Source: Bradyrhizobium sp. Tv2a-2 (GTDB lineage Bacteria; Pseudomonadota; Alphaproteobacteria; Rhizobiales; Xanthobacteraceae). From it: DNA of 64,000 bases. The notes under the pieces were generated by a model. It was not told the origin of the DNA. It searched no databases and was given only the letters and a program-made list of their open reading frames with translations. The stretch is from contig NZ_AXAI01000007.1 in assembly GCF_000472425.1 (NCBI RefSeq), positions 323,464-387,463 of the forward strand. Direction: 5' to 3'. Shown one piece after another: positions 44,244-52,939 of the stretch. Positions within the stretch are counted from its first letter, which is position 1, and every line of letters starts with the position of its first letter. A program made the translations under genes and the position numbers.

Positions 44244-44873
44244 ATGTCGCGCCAGGTCGATTATTATTTCTCGCTGTCCTCGCCCTGGGCCTATATCGGC
44301 CACAAGGTGTTTCGCGACCTGGTTGCAAGCTACGACCTGAAGGTCAACCACAAGCCGGTTGTGCTGGTGGATCTGTTTTCCGAGACCGGCGGCCTTCCGC
44401 TGATCAAGCGCCATCCGGTGCGGCAGCGCTACCGGATGGTCGAGTTGCAACGGTGGCGCGACAAGCGCGGGCTCTCGTTCCATCTGCAGCCGAAATTCTC
44501 GCCGTTCAATGCGCGGCTCGCCGACGGTGTCGCGATCGCGGCGATGGAAGCGGGCCTCGATCCCGATCCGCTTCTGCGCCGCGCCTTCGCGGCGGTGTGG
44601 GAGGACGAGCTCAACCTCGCCGACCCCGATACGGTTGCGAGGATTGCAGACAGTGTCGGCTTTCCCGGCCAAAAGCTGGTCGAGCGCTCGCCTTCCGATG
44701 CGATCAGCGCGGTCTATGAGAATAATCGCCAGGATGCCATCGCGGCCGACGTGTTCGGCTCGCCGGTCTATGTGCTGGACGGCGAGGTGTTCTGGGGCCA
44801 GGACCGTCTCGAATTGCTCGCCGACGCGTTGAAATCCGGCCGCGGTCCCTATAGGTCTCAGGGGCAGACATGA
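44244..44873 (+). CDS. 2-hydroxychromene-2-carboxylate isomerase family protein (kappa-GST/DsbA fold)
   Basis: 209 residues. The start SRQVDYYFSLSSPWAYIGHKVFRDL has the family glutathione-serine motif (S in SLSSPWAYIG), and the C-terminus carries GSPVYVLDGEVFWGQDRLELLADAL. Members isomerise 2-hydroxychromene-2-carboxylate in naphthalene breakdown, but the family also includes many uncharacterised DsbA-like proteins. No naphthalene genes are nearby, so the function is open. The TGA is supplied by a diverged copy of repeat family A that begins in the last codons. Confidence 0.88.
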   Translation: MSRQVDYYFSLSSPWAYIGHKVFRDLVASYDLKVNHKPVVLVDLFSETGGLPLIKRHPVRQRYRMVELQRWRDKRGLSFHLQPKFSPFNARLADGVAIAAMEAGLDPDPLLRRAFAAVWEDELNLADPDTVARIADSVGFPGQKLVERSPSDAISAVYENNRQDAIAADVFGSPVYVLDGEVFWGQDRLELLADALKSGRGPYRSQGQT

Positions 44874-44919
44874 TCTGGAAAAGTGGACGCCGGTTTTCGG
44901 ATAAGATCATGCTCAATAA
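44867..44919 (-). repeat. Palindromic repeat family A, copy 6 (diverged, second hairpin only)
   Basis: ACATGATCTGGAAAAGTGG...CGGTTTTCGGATAAGATCATGCTCAATA corresponds to the second hairpin of family A with several changes. The TGA within its first bases is the stop of the isomerase gene. Confidence 0.7.
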
Positions 44920-44958
44920 GTAGGGGGCTGAACACGCGTGTCACGGCGGAGCAACCGC

Positions 44959-45468
44959 ATGAGCCCGATCGCATCGCCTTCCATTTTCACCGGCCTTTTG
45001 GCCATGACCTTCTCTTGTGCGGCGCTTGGATCCGCCGTCGCGGATTCCGGCCCGGATACCGAGAACGGCCGCTATACGCTGTCGCAGACTGCCGACGGCT
45101 TTGTTCGCCTCGACACCCGGACCGGCGCGGTATCGACCTGCGGCAACAACGGCAATGGCTGGGCCTGCTACGCCGTGCCGGACGAACGCAAGGCGATGGA
45201 TACCGAGATCGGACGCCTGCAGGCCGAGAACGAGAGGCTGAGGGCACAGCTCGCCTCGCGCGAGGGCGCGTCCTCCGGCAAGACCGATGAGGCTTTGCCG
45301 AAATCGGACAAGCAGGTCGCGCCGAAAGCGGAGAGCGAGCCCCGTATAGAAATTCCGCTGCCGAGCGATGCCGACGTCGATCGCGTGATGTCGTTCCTGG
45401 AGCGCGCCTGGCGGCGGCTGGTCGAGATGGCCAACCGCGTTCAGCGCGATGCGTCGGGGAAGATCTGA
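44959..45468 (+). CDS. Secreted protein of unknown function with coiled-coil stretch
   Basis: 169 residues from the ATG with GGAG at nine bases; a GTG seven codons upstream is an alternative. The N-terminus has a signal-like segment (FTGLLAMTFSCAALGSAVADSG). A short beta region NGRYTLSQTADGFVRLDTRTGAVSTCGNNGNGWACYAVPDER with two Cys is followed by a probable coiled coil (MDTEIGRLQAENERLRAQLASRE), a Lys/Ala/Pro linker and a helical C-terminus (VDRVMSFLERAWRRLVEMANRVQRD). This pattern occurs in several rhizobial hypothetical proteins. No function is known. Confidence 0.8.
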   Translation: MSPIASPSIFTGLLAMTFSCAALGSAVADSGPDTENGRYTLSQTADGFVRLDTRTGAVSTCGNNGNGWACYAVPDERKAMDTEIGRLQAENERLRAQLASREGASSGKTDEALPKSDKQVAPKAESEPRIEIPLPSDADVDRVMSFLERAWRRLVEMANRVQRDASGKI

Positions 45469-45490
45469 GGTCTGCGCGCGGCGTCGCCTC

Positions 45491-45596
45491 GGCGAAAGCC
45501 GGGACTCATACAGCGGAATCGATCCTTGATGTTCGGTGGCAGACGACCTTCGCATGATAACCGCTTGGGGTTATGGGCCCGGCTTTCGCCGGGACG
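45491..45596. repeat. Intergenic inverted repeat with CGGCGAAAGCCGGG ends
   Basis: CGGCGAAAGCCGGGACT at the left is the inverse of CCCGGCTTTCGCCGGGACG at the right, with about 75 bases between, including CCGCTTGGGGTTATGGG. The unit fills the space between two genes on the same strand. A short piece of the same sequence (CCGGCGAAAGCCGG) also occurs at 24681. Confidence 0.6.
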
Positions 45597-45650
45597 AATT
45601 TGAAATGACGCCCTTGAAATGACGACTTTGAAATATTGTGAGAGTTCAAC

Positions 45651-46124
45651 GTGACGTCGCCCAGATCAGTCTCCCGCACCCCGCCGTCGGCCGTCACCGC
45701 GGATACAATCGTCACATCGCAACTGGAGGTGCAGACGGCAGGCGTGGGATTTTTCGATATCACCAGCGAGGTTGCCGCCTTCCTGCGCGAAGCCCATGCG
45801 CGGGAAGGAGCGGTCACAGCCTTCATCCGCCACACCTCGGCTTCACTGACCATCCAGGAAAATGCCGATCCGTCCGTGCTCGACGATCTCGCCACCGCGC
45901 TCGACCGGCTGGCGCCGCAGGGCGCGGGGTGGACCCACGACACCGAGGGGCCCGACGACATGCCCGCTCATATCAGGACCATGCTGACCTCGGTCTCGCT
46001 GACCATTCCTGTGCTCGCCGGCAAACTCGCGCTCGGCACCTGGCAGGCGATCTATCTGGTCGAGCATCGCAAGGCTCCGCACCGCCGCCAGATCGTGCTG
46101 CAGTTTTGCGGCCGCATCGCCTAG
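45651..46124 (+). CDS. YjbQ/UPF0047 family protein
   Basis: 157 residues from a GTG. The family core is FLREAHAREGAVTAFIRHTSASLTIQENADPSVLDDLATALDRLAPQ, then MPAHIRTMLTSVSLTIPVLAGKLALGTWQAIYLVEHRKAPHRRQIVLQFCG. The conserved HTSASL and the later His/Glu residues (GTWQ.IYL.EHR) cluster in the known structure of the family. Weak thiamine phosphate synthase activity has been reported for YjbQ of E. coli. The TAG coincides with the first bases of repeat B3, which also offers a terminator. Confidence 0.92.
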   Translation: MTSPRSVSRTPPSAVTADTIVTSQLEVQTAGVGFFDITSEVAAFLREAHAREGAVTAFIRHTSASLTIQENADPSVLDDLATALDRLAPQGAGWTHDTEGPDDMPAHIRTMLTSVSLTIPVLAGKLALGTWQAIYLVEHRKAPHRRQIVLQFCGRIA

Positions 46125-46226
46125 AGCATTTCCGGTTCTGATTGAAGCAGAACCGAAGCTCTAGATTCTTGTTTTGACGCGTTTTCTTCACGCGAACCGG
46201 TGTCCACTTCGCTCGAAAACGCTCTA
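46122..46226 (-). repeat. Palindromic repeat family B, copy 3 (full length)
   Basis: Two hairpins: CGGTTCTGATTGAAGCAGAACCG, and GAGCGTTTTCGAGCGAAGTGG / GCGTTTTCTTCACGCG on the far side. A T-rich stretch ATTCTTGTTTTGAC follows the first, which suits termination of yjbQ. TAG at its left edge is the yjbQ stop. Confidence 0.8.
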
Positions 46227-46261
46227 AAAACAAAACGGCCGCGGGAAGCTCCCGCGGCCGT
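46226..46261 (-). terminator. Intrinsic terminator of the MHS transporter gene
   Basis: ACGGCCGCGGGA and TCCCGCGGCCGT form a perfect 12-bp stem with a 3-base loop. On the minus strand it is followed by TTTGTTTTT. It is 26 bases beyond the transporter stop. Confidence 0.85.
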
Positions 46262-46286
46262 TGCTTCGAGCGAACTTGCTCGTTGA

Positions 46287-47921
46287 TCAGGTCTTGGTGA
46301 TGTCGATGTCCTTGGTCTCCGGCAGGAACAGGAAGCCGATGACCAGGCTCATCGCGGCAATGCCGACCGGGTACCAGAGGCCGGAGTAGATATTTCCGGT
46401 CCAGGCCGCAATCGCGAACACCAGCGCCGGCAGGAAGCCGCCGAACCAGCCGTTGCCGATATGGTAGGGCAGCGACATGCCGCTGTAGCGGATGCGGCTC
46501 GGGAACAACTCAACCAGCCACGCCGCGATCGGGGCGTAGACCAGCGTCACATAGATCACCAGGATCCAGAGCAGCACCGTGGTCATGACAAAGTTGATCT
46601 CGTTCAGGTCGGCGGTGGCCGGATAGCCGTGCTTGCTGATCGCAGCAGCCAGCGCCTTGGCGAAGTCGGTGGCTGTCGGCGACAGGGTCTGGTCACCGAT
46701 CTTGACCTGCGCGGGCGTGCCCTTGGGCGCATCCTCATTGGCGTAGTTCACCGACAGGTTGACCAGGGCTCCCTTCGCGATATCGCATCCGCTGGTGTAT
46801 TTTTCGGTGCCCGTCGCCTTGAACTGGAACGAGCACTCGCTCGGATCTGCGACAACCGTGACAGGCGACGAGGCAAGCGCCGCTTCAAGCCTCGGGTTGG
46901 CGAAGTGGGTGATGCCCTTGAACAGGGGGAAGTAGGTCACCGCCGCCAGCAGGAACCCCGCCAGGATGATCGGCTTGCGGCCGATCTTGTCGGACAGCCA
47001 GCCGAACAGCACGAAGAACGGCGTGCCGAGCGCAAGTGCGATCACGATCATGATCTGCGCCGGCACTCCGGGAACCTTCAGCGTCTGGGTGAGGAAGAAC
47101 AGCGCGTAGAACTGCCCACCGTACCAAACGACCGCTTCGCCGGCCGTGGCACCGAACAGTGCCAGGAGCGCGACCTTGGCGTTTGCCCATTCGCCGAAAG
47201 CTTCGGTGAGCGGACGCTTGGAGGTCTTGCCCTCGTCCTTCATACGCTGGAACACCGGCGATTCGTTCAGGCTCAACCGGATCCAGACCGAGACGATCAG
47301 GAGGATGCCGGAGGCCAGGAACGGAATGCGCCAGCCCCAGTTGCCGAAGGATTCTTCACCCATGGCGGTGCGGATGCCGAGGATCAAGAGCAGCGCCAGG
47401 AACAGGCCGAGCGTTGCCGTGGTCTGAATCCACGAGGTGTAATAGCCGCGCTTGTCCTTGGGCGCGTGTTCGGCGACGTAGGTCGCGGCACCGCCATACT
47501 CGCCGCCGAGCGCAAGACCCTGCACCAGACGCAAGGCGATCAGCACGATCGGTGCGGCCAGGCCCCAGGTTGCAAAGCCGGGCAGCAGGCCGATGAAGAA
47601 GGTGCCGACGCCCATCAGGCTCATCGTGATCAGGAAGGTGTATTTGCGGCCGATCATGTCGCCGAGGCGGCCGAAGATCAGCGCGCCGAACGGGCGCACG
47701 GCAAAGCCGGCGGCGAAGGCGAGCAGCGCAAAGATAAAGCCGACGTTGGCCGGTACGCTGGAGAAGAAGTATTTTGCCAGGAACACGCCAAGCGTGCCGT
47801 AGATGTAGAAATCGTACCACTCGAAGACGGTGCCAAGCGAAGACGCGAAAATGACCTTTCGCTCCTCCGCCGTCATTCCTCCTGAGCGGACGCCACCGCC
47901 CGCTGTCGCAGCTATCGTCAT
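46287..47921 (-). CDS. MFS transporter, metabolite:H+ symporter (MHS) family
   Basis: 544 residues from an ATG with GGGGAG upstream; 12 membrane helices. The MHS marks are FASSLGTVFEWYDFYIYGTLGVFLAKYFF near the N-terminus, GRLGDMIGRKYTFLITMSLMG (the MFS loop 2-3 signature) and LALGGEYGGAATYVAEHAP. They import shikimate, citrate, alpha-ketoglutarate, proline and similar acids. Between the first set of helices of the C-terminal half and the last ones there is a non-membrane insert of about 90 residues (around 340-430, with two Cys and many Asp/Thr) that ordinary MHS proteins lack. Divergent from the response regulator gene. Confidence 0.93.
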   Translation of the reverse strand: MTIAATAGGGVRSGGMTAEERKVIFASSLGTVFEWYDFYIYGTLGVFLAKYFFSSVPANVGFIFALLAFAAGFAVRPFGALIFGRLGDMIGRKYTFLITMSLMGVGTFFIGLLPGFATWGLAAPIVLIALRLVQGLALGGEYGGAATYVAEHAPKDKRGYYTSWIQTTATLGLFLALLLILGIRTAMGEESFGNWGWRIPFLASGILLIVSVWIRLSLNESPVFQRMKDEGKTSKRPLTEAFGEWANAKVALLALFGATAGEAVVWYGGQFYALFFLTQTLKVPGVPAQIMIVIALALGTPFFVLFGWLSDKIGRKPIILAGFLLAAVTYFPLFKGITHFANPRLEAALASSPVTVVADPSECSFQFKATGTEKYTSGCDIAKGALVNLSVNYANEDAPKGTPAQVKIGDQTLSPTATDFAKALAAAISKHGYPATADLNEINFVMTTVLLWILVIYVTLVYAPIAAWLVELFPSRIRYSGMSLPYHIGNGWFGGFLPALVFAIAAWTGNIYSGLWYPVGIAAMSLVIGFLFLPETKDIDITKT

Positions 47922-48172
47922 TGCCTGGCTCCCCGTAAAGATTATGCGTCCCCTCCCCCGCGCGCCGGAATCCACTGGCGTCGCTTTGGGGCTCGACCCC
48001 ACGGTAACATCGCGGTGAAATGCCGCACATAAGACTTTCGGCCTTTCGTCTCCCTATCAACCGGGGATTGTCTGTTGCAATGCACAGGCGGCAATTAACC
48101 GCTTTGCCTGGGGTTGTGATTGTGTGCTTGCATGCGAAATACCAAGTGAGGAATATTTAAAGGAATATACAG

Positions 48173-48916
48173 GTGAGAAACGGGAGAGATGGCGCTAAGG
48201 CATCCGCCACTATCCCTGCAACCGATGCCCTAGAAAGCAAAATGGCAGCTTCCGCGACCCATCTCGTCATCGCCGACGACCACCCGCTGTTCCGTGCCGC
48301 GCTGCGGCAAGCGGTCGGCAGCGTGATGAGTTCCGCAAAGATCGATGAGGCGGGGGCGTTCGAGGAATTGACTGCCCTCCTGGAGCAGGACGCCGATGTC
48401 GACCTGATCCTGCTCGATCTCTCCATGCCCGGCATCTCCGGCTTCTCGGGCCTGATCTACCTGCGTGCGCAATATCCGGCGATCCCGGTGGTCATCGTGT
48501 CCGCCAGCGACGACGGCGCGACCATCCGCCGCTCGCTGGATTTCGGTGCCTCCGGCTTCATCCCGAAGCGTTTCGGCGTGGAGACCCTGCGCGATGCCAT
48601 CCTCAAGGTGATGGAGGGCGATGTCTGGGTTCCGCCGGATACCGACTTGTCGTCGCAGGCCGACCCCGAAATGACGCGGCTGCGGGACCGGCTGGTCACG
48701 CTGACCCCGCAGCAGGTGCGCGTGCTGATGATGCTGTCGGAGGGACTGCTCAACAAGCAGATCGCTTATGAACTCGGCGTATCCGAGGCGACCATCAAGG
48801 CCCATGTCTCGGCAATCCTGCAAAAGCTCGGCGTCGAGAGCCGGACGCAAGCCGTGATTGCCGCCGCCAAGATTGCCGGCAGCCAGTGGCGGCAGGGCAC
48901 GCCGTCCGAGCAGTAG
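48173..48916 (+). CDS. LuxR/FixJ-type response regulator
   Basis: 247 residues from a GTG with AAGGA eight bases upstream; an ATG at 48242 is an alternative that removes 23 non-conserved residues. Receiver domain: THLVIADDHPLFRAAL (acidic pair), phosphorylated D82 in DLILLDLSMPGISG, and K in ASGFIPKRFG. The LuxR helix-turn-helix is LTPQQVRVLMMLSEGLLNKQIAYELGVSEATIKAHVSAILQKLGVESRTQAV. It converges with the transporter-fused hybrid kinase gene 135 bases away, which is the natural partner. Confidence 0.94.
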   Translation: MRNGRDGAKASATIPATDALESKMAASATHLVIADDHPLFRAALRQAVGSVMSSAKIDEAGAFEELTALLEQDADVDLILLDLSMPGISGFSGLIYLRAQYPAIPVVIVSASDDGATIRRSLDFGASGFIPKRFGVETLRDAILKVMEGDVWVPPDTDLSSQADPEMTRLRDRLVTLTPQQVRVLMMLSEGLLNKQIAYELGVSEATIKAHVSAILQKLGVESRTQAVIAAAKIAGSQWRQGTPSEQ

Positions 48917-48924
48917 TAAGTCGC

Positions 48925-49032
48925 ATTCCGTCAATCCGGGGCGGTCCGCAGGACCGAACCCGGAAGCTCGAGATTCTCAGGTGCGCAATTGCGCACCATA
49001 GTTCGATGCTTACGCATCGCCCCGGAATGACG
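48925..49032. repeat. Intergenic inverted repeat between response regulator and kinase genes
   Basis: ATTCCGTCAATCCGGGGCG at the left and CGCCCCGGAATGACG at the right are near-inverses. Inside are the palindromes GGTCCGCAGGACC and GTGCGCAATTGCGCAC, the latter shared with 16264. It separates two convergent genes and may serve as a shared 3' end. Confidence 0.6.
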
Positions 49033-49050
49033 ATCACCGAGAAGGCGACC

Positions 49051-52000
49051 TCACTCCGCAGCGACCATCTGCTGGATGCGCCATTGTCCCAGCAGCGCGC
49101 GCAGCGAGGCCGGCTTGAGCGGCTTGTTGAGCACCGCGATGTTCTCATCGCGGGCGGCCGCGCGGACATGGGGGCTGCGGTCCGCCGTGATCAGGATGGC
49201 GGGAAGCGCCTCTCCGAAGCGGCGGCGGATGTCGCGGATGGCGGCGACGCCGTTGCCGCGGTCGAGATGGTAGTCGACCAGGAGACCGGTGACCGGGCGT
49301 TCCAGATGCTCGATCGCCTCGATCGCGGCCTCGAGATCTGCGACCGCGATCACCTCGGCGTCCCAAGCGGTCAGCAGCGTCTTCATGCCGTCGAGGATTG
49401 CGGCATCGTTCTCGATGCAGACGATCAAAGCGCCCGAGATCGGCGTTTTCGCAAGCGGCGTGGCGCTGGTGACGGCGGCGGTGTGGTTGACCGCTTTCGC
49501 GACCGGCGCAGTCACCGAGAACACCGAGCCGCCGCTCGCATTGGCACTGAGCGCGATGCCATGCTTGAGCACGCGCGAGAGCCGCTCCACGATCGATAAG
49601 CCAAGCCCGAGCCCGCGAGCGATCCGCGCGCCCTGTTCGAGGCGGTGAAACTCCTTGAAAATTTCGCTGCGCTTGAGCGGGGGAATGCCGACGCCGGTGT
49701 CGTAGACGCAGATCTTCAGCGACGAGCCGTGGCGGCGACAGCCGACCAGGACGCGGCCCTTGAGGGTGTATTTGATCGCATTCGAGATCAGGTTCTGCAA
49801 CAGCCGCCTCAGCAGCAGGCGATCGGATTCCACCGGCAGCGAGCAGGGCACGAAACACAGATCGAGGCCCTTTGCGCGCGCAATGGGTTCGAATTCGATC
49901 TCCAGCGATCGCATCAGATCGCCGATCTTGAAGCTCGAGATCGATGTCGTCATGGCGCCGGCATCGAGCCTGGAAATGTCGAGCAGGGCGCTCAGGATTT
50001 CCTCGATCGCCTCCAGCGAGTCGTCGATATTCTCGACCAGCCGCGAATCCTCGCCGCCATTCTGCCGCTCGACCAAGCTCGTCACATAGAGGCGCGCGGC
50101 GTTGAGCGGCTGCAGGATGTCGTGGCTTGCCGCCGCCAGGAACCGCGTCTTGGAGATGTTGGCGTCCTCCGCCGCGCTCTTGGCCAGCGCAAGCTCGGAA
50201 TTGAGGCGGGTCAATTCCTCGGTGCGCTCGCGCACGCGCTTTTCCAGCGTGGCGTTGGCGCGTTCCAGCGCCTCGGCCGCTTCGAACGAGGGCGTGACAT
50301 CGGTGAAGGTGACGACCTGGCCGCCATCGGGCATGCGGTTCGAGCGCACCTCGACCACCATGTGGCGGTCGGGCAGGCGCTCCAGATAGGACTGGCCCTC
50401 GGTGGTGTAGGCCACCAGCCGCCGCGCGATGAAGGCCTCGTCCTCGTCGAGATCGGAGAGGTTGATCTCTGCCATGAAGCCGAGGATCTCGCGCAAGGGA
50501 ATGCCGATCTGCACCAGATGCGGCGGCAGGCCCAGGATCTCGCCGAACTGGCGGTTGGAGCAGATCAGGTGCAGGTCGGCATCGAACACCGCAATGCCCT
50601 GCCGCACATGGTCGAGCGCGGCCTGCATGATCTCGCGGTTGAAGTGAAACGCGGCGTGGGAATCGTCGAGCAGTTTCAGCGCGGCCTTGGCAGAGACCGT
50701 GCGCTTTTTCAGGAGCAGCGACATCACCAGACGCGAGGACGCCGCGCCGATCGAGGAGGCGATCAGGTGCTCGGCATGCTGCAGCAGCTCGAAGTCGGCG
50801 GGGGCGTCGGGATCGAGCCTGGCATGGCGGGTCAGCGCGAAGGCCTCGAAGGACTGCCGGGCGCGCTCGGGGCCGATATACTGCGCGACCGTGCTCTGGA
50901 TGTCCTGCACGGTGACCGTGGTGCGCCAGCGGCGGAAGTTAGGTGCGGTCGGCGCGAGCTCGTTGGGTACGAACAGGTCGGCCTGCAGCCGCTCGATCGA
51001 GGAGGGCTGCCGCCACAACGACAACAGCACAAAGGTCGCGACATTGAGCGACAAGCTCCAGAGCACTCCGTGCAGCAGCGGCGGCAGGTCGGTGCCGAAC
51101 AGCGCCTGCGGCCGCAACGTCTCGATGCCGAACGGACCGTGCTGCAGCAGCAGGATGCCGGCGGTGTTGGTATCGAGGAAGCTCGGCAGGAACAGCGTGT
51201 ACATCCACACCGCGCAGCCGACCAGCATGCCGCCGATGGCGCCGCGCGCGGTGCCGCGGCGCCAGATCAGCCCTCCGAAAAACGCGGGCGCGAGCTGGGC
51301 GATGGCCGCGAAGGACAACAGGCCGATCGCCGCGAGCTGGGTGTGGCCGAGCGCGCGGTAATAGAAATAGGCCATCGCCATGATGGCGAAGATCGCAAAG
51401 CGCCGCACCTTCAGCAGGAAATCGCCGAAGGCGGCCGCGGCGCGGGAGCGCGGCGCGCGCTGCAGCACCAGCGGCACCACCATGTCGTTCGACACCATCA
51501 CCGAGAGCGCCACGCATTCCACGATCACCATTGCGGTGCCTGCCGATAGTCCGCCCACGAAGACGCCCACGGACAAGGCTGACGCGCCGCCCTCGATCGG
51601 CAGTGCCAGCACATAGACGTCGCTGTCGACCGCGCCGAACGGGAAGGTGATGAGGCCGGCGAGCGCGATCGGGATCACGAACAGATTGATGGCGACGAGA
51701 TAGAGTGGGAACAGCCAGCGCGCGCGGCGCACCTCGGCATAGCTCGCGTTCTCCACCACGCTGACATGGAACTGCCGCGGCAGCAGCATGATCGCGAAGA
51801 ACGACAACAGCGTCGTGATCAGGAAATTGCCGATCGAGGGCACATATTCGATCGCGCGCACCGCCTCGGGCGTCTTCATCGCGCGCTCGACCAGCTCATG
51901 CGGCGAGAACATCCAGAAGGTGACGAAGGCACCGGCCGCGAGGAAGGCCACCAGCTTGACGATGGATTCGGTCGCAACCGCCAGCATCAGCCCATGCTGG

Positions 52001-52557
52001 TGCTCGGTGGCGTCGGTCTGCCGGGTGCCGAACAGCACGGCGAAGGCCGCCATCGCGAGCGTCACCAGCAGCGGAATGTCGCCGATGATCGGTATGCGCG
52101 AAATCGCGTGGTCTTCGCTCAGGATGGTCTCGAGCGAGGAGGCCACCGCCTTGAGCTGGAGCGCGATATAGGGAACCGAGCCGATGATCGCGATCACCGC
52201 GACCGTGACGGCGACCGCCTGGCTCTTGCCGTAGCGCGCGCCGATGAAGTCGGCGATGGAGGTGATGTTCTGGGACTTGGCGAGCTGGATGACGCGGCGC
52301 AGCAACGGCGTGCACAGCCCGATCATCAGCACCGGGCCGGCATAGATCGCGAGGAAATCGATGCTGGTGCGGGTCGCGGAACCGACCGAGCCGAAATAGG
52401 TCCAGGAGGTGCAGTAGACCGCAAGCGACAGCGGATAGATCAGCCCGCTGGCGCGGCCGCGCTGGTCCGGAGACAGCCGGTCGCCGTAGCTCGCCACCAG
52501 GAACAGAAACCCGATGTAGCCGAAGGCGGCCCCTATGATGCCCCAGTCGTGCAGCAT
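49051..52557 (-). CDS. Na+/solute symporter-fused hybrid sensor histidine kinase (CbrA-like)
   Basis: 1168 residues. Residues 1 to about 500 are a complete SSF-type transporter region of about 13 membrane helices (start MLHDWGIIGAAFGYIGFLFLVASYGDR). A linker, a PAS domain near 640-760 (VRQGIAVFDADLHLICSNRQFGEILGLP) and a coiled coil (TLEKRVRERTEELTRLNSELALAKS) follow. The kinase H-box is SHDILQPLNAARLYV (His near 811), the N-box LLQNLISNAIKYT (near 922), with YDTGVGIPP and GLGLGLSIV ATP-lid motifs. A C-terminal receiver has its Asp near 1092 (LLVDYHLDRG). Likely senses a transported solute and signals to the adjacent LuxR regulator. Repeat A3 lies directly upstream. Confidence 0.95.
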   Translation of the reverse strand: MLHDWGIIGAAFGYIGFLFLVASYGDRLSPDQRGRASGLIYPLSLAVYCTSWTYFGSVGSATRTSIDFLAIYAGPVLMIGLCTPLLRRVIQLAKSQNITSIADFIGARYGKSQAVAVTVAVIAIIGSVPYIALQLKAVASSLETILSEDHAISRIPIIGDIPLLVTLAMAAFAVLFGTRQTDATEHQHGLMLAVATESIVKLVAFLAAGAFVTFWMFSPHELVERAMKTPEAVRAIEYVPSIGNFLITTLLSFFAIMLLPRQFHVSVVENASYAEVRRARWLFPLYLVAINLFVIPIALAGLITFPFGAVDSDVYVLALPIEGGASALSVGVFVGGLSAGTAMVIVECVALSVMVSNDMVVPLVLQRAPRSRAAAAFGDFLLKVRRFAIFAIMAMAYFYYRALGHTQLAAIGLLSFAAIAQLAPAFFGGLIWRRGTARGAIGGMLVGCAVWMYTLFLPSFLDTNTAGILLLQHGPFGIETLRPQALFGTDLPPLLHGVLWSLSLNVATFVLLSLWRQPSSIERLQADLFVPNELAPTAPNFRRWRTTVTVQDIQSTVAQYIGPERARQSFEAFALTRHARLDPDAPADFELLQHAEHLIASSIGAASSRLVMSLLLKKRTVSAKAALKLLDDSHAAFHFNREIMQAALDHVRQGIAVFDADLHLICSNRQFGEILGLPPHLVQIGIPLREILGFMAEINLSDLDEDEAFIARRLVAYTTEGQSYLERLPDRHMVVEVRSNRMPDGGQVVTFTDVTPSFEAAEALERANATLEKRVRERTEELTRLNSELALAKSAAEDANISKTRFLAAASHDILQPLNAARLYVTSLVERQNGGEDSRLVENIDDSLEAIEEILSALLDISRLDAGAMTTSISSFKIGDLMRSLEIEFEPIARAKGLDLCFVPCSLPVESDRLLLRRLLQNLISNAIKYTLKGRVLVGCRRHGSSLKICVYDTGVGIPPLKRSEIFKEFHRLEQGARIARGLGLGLSIVERLSRVLKHGIALSANASGGSVFSVTAPVAKAVNHTAAVTSATPLAKTPISGALIVCIENDAAILDGMKTLLTAWDAEVIAVADLEAAIEAIEHLERPVTGLLVDYHLDRGNGVAAIRDIRRRFGEALPAILITADRSPHVRAAARDENIAVLNKPLKPASLRALLGQWRIQQMVAAE

Positions 52558-52577
52558 CGCTGCTCGATCCTCCTGTA

Positions 52578-52679
52578 GAGCATGATCCGGAAAAGTGTGT
52601 AGCGGTTTTCCGAAAAGATCATGCTCAATCAAAGACCTAAAGCGCGATGACGATTCAACCGAATCTCATCGCGCTTTAG
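52578..52679 (-). repeat. Palindromic repeat family A, copy 3 (full length)
   Basis: Both hairpins present, in reverse orientation relative to copy 1. It lies 21 bases upstream of the kinase start codon, in the head-to-tail space with hemA, so it would be in the 5' region of the kinase message. Confidence 0.85.
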
Positions 52680-52712
52680 AGCGGACTCAAGGATGCGCGG
52701 GATTGTCTTCCG

Positions 52713-52820
52713 CTGTCATCGCCCGGTTCGACCGGGCGATCCAGCATTCCAAAAGGGCGCGTCTGACTTGTCATTGGCGCCTCGGAGTACTGGATGCCCC
52801 GCCTTCGCGGGGCACGACGG
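52713..52820. repeat. Intergenic repeat with GCCCGGTTCGACCGGGC and GCCCCGCCTTCGCGGGGC hairpins
   Basis: Two strong short hairpins, GCCCGGTTCGACCGGGC and GCCCCGCCTTCGCGGGGC, flank about 60 bases containing the related ATCCAGCATTCC and GAGTACTGGAT arms. The 52558-52939 gap otherwise holds only repeat A3 and no gene. Confidence 0.65.
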
Positions 52821-52939
52821 AAGGAGTGCGGCTCCGTCAGTCCGAAATCTGAGGAAATCTAGCGCCTTACGCTGGCGCAAGCGACAGCGAATTCCCGATT
52901 TGTTTCGGGAACGAATATCGTCGTTAAGACGGGGGGCCG

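Noticed and set aside
46461..47885. 474-residue open frame antisense to the MHS transporter
   Set aside because: Hydrophilic, His/Asp/Gln-rich shadow opposite a 12-helix transporter with full family motifs.
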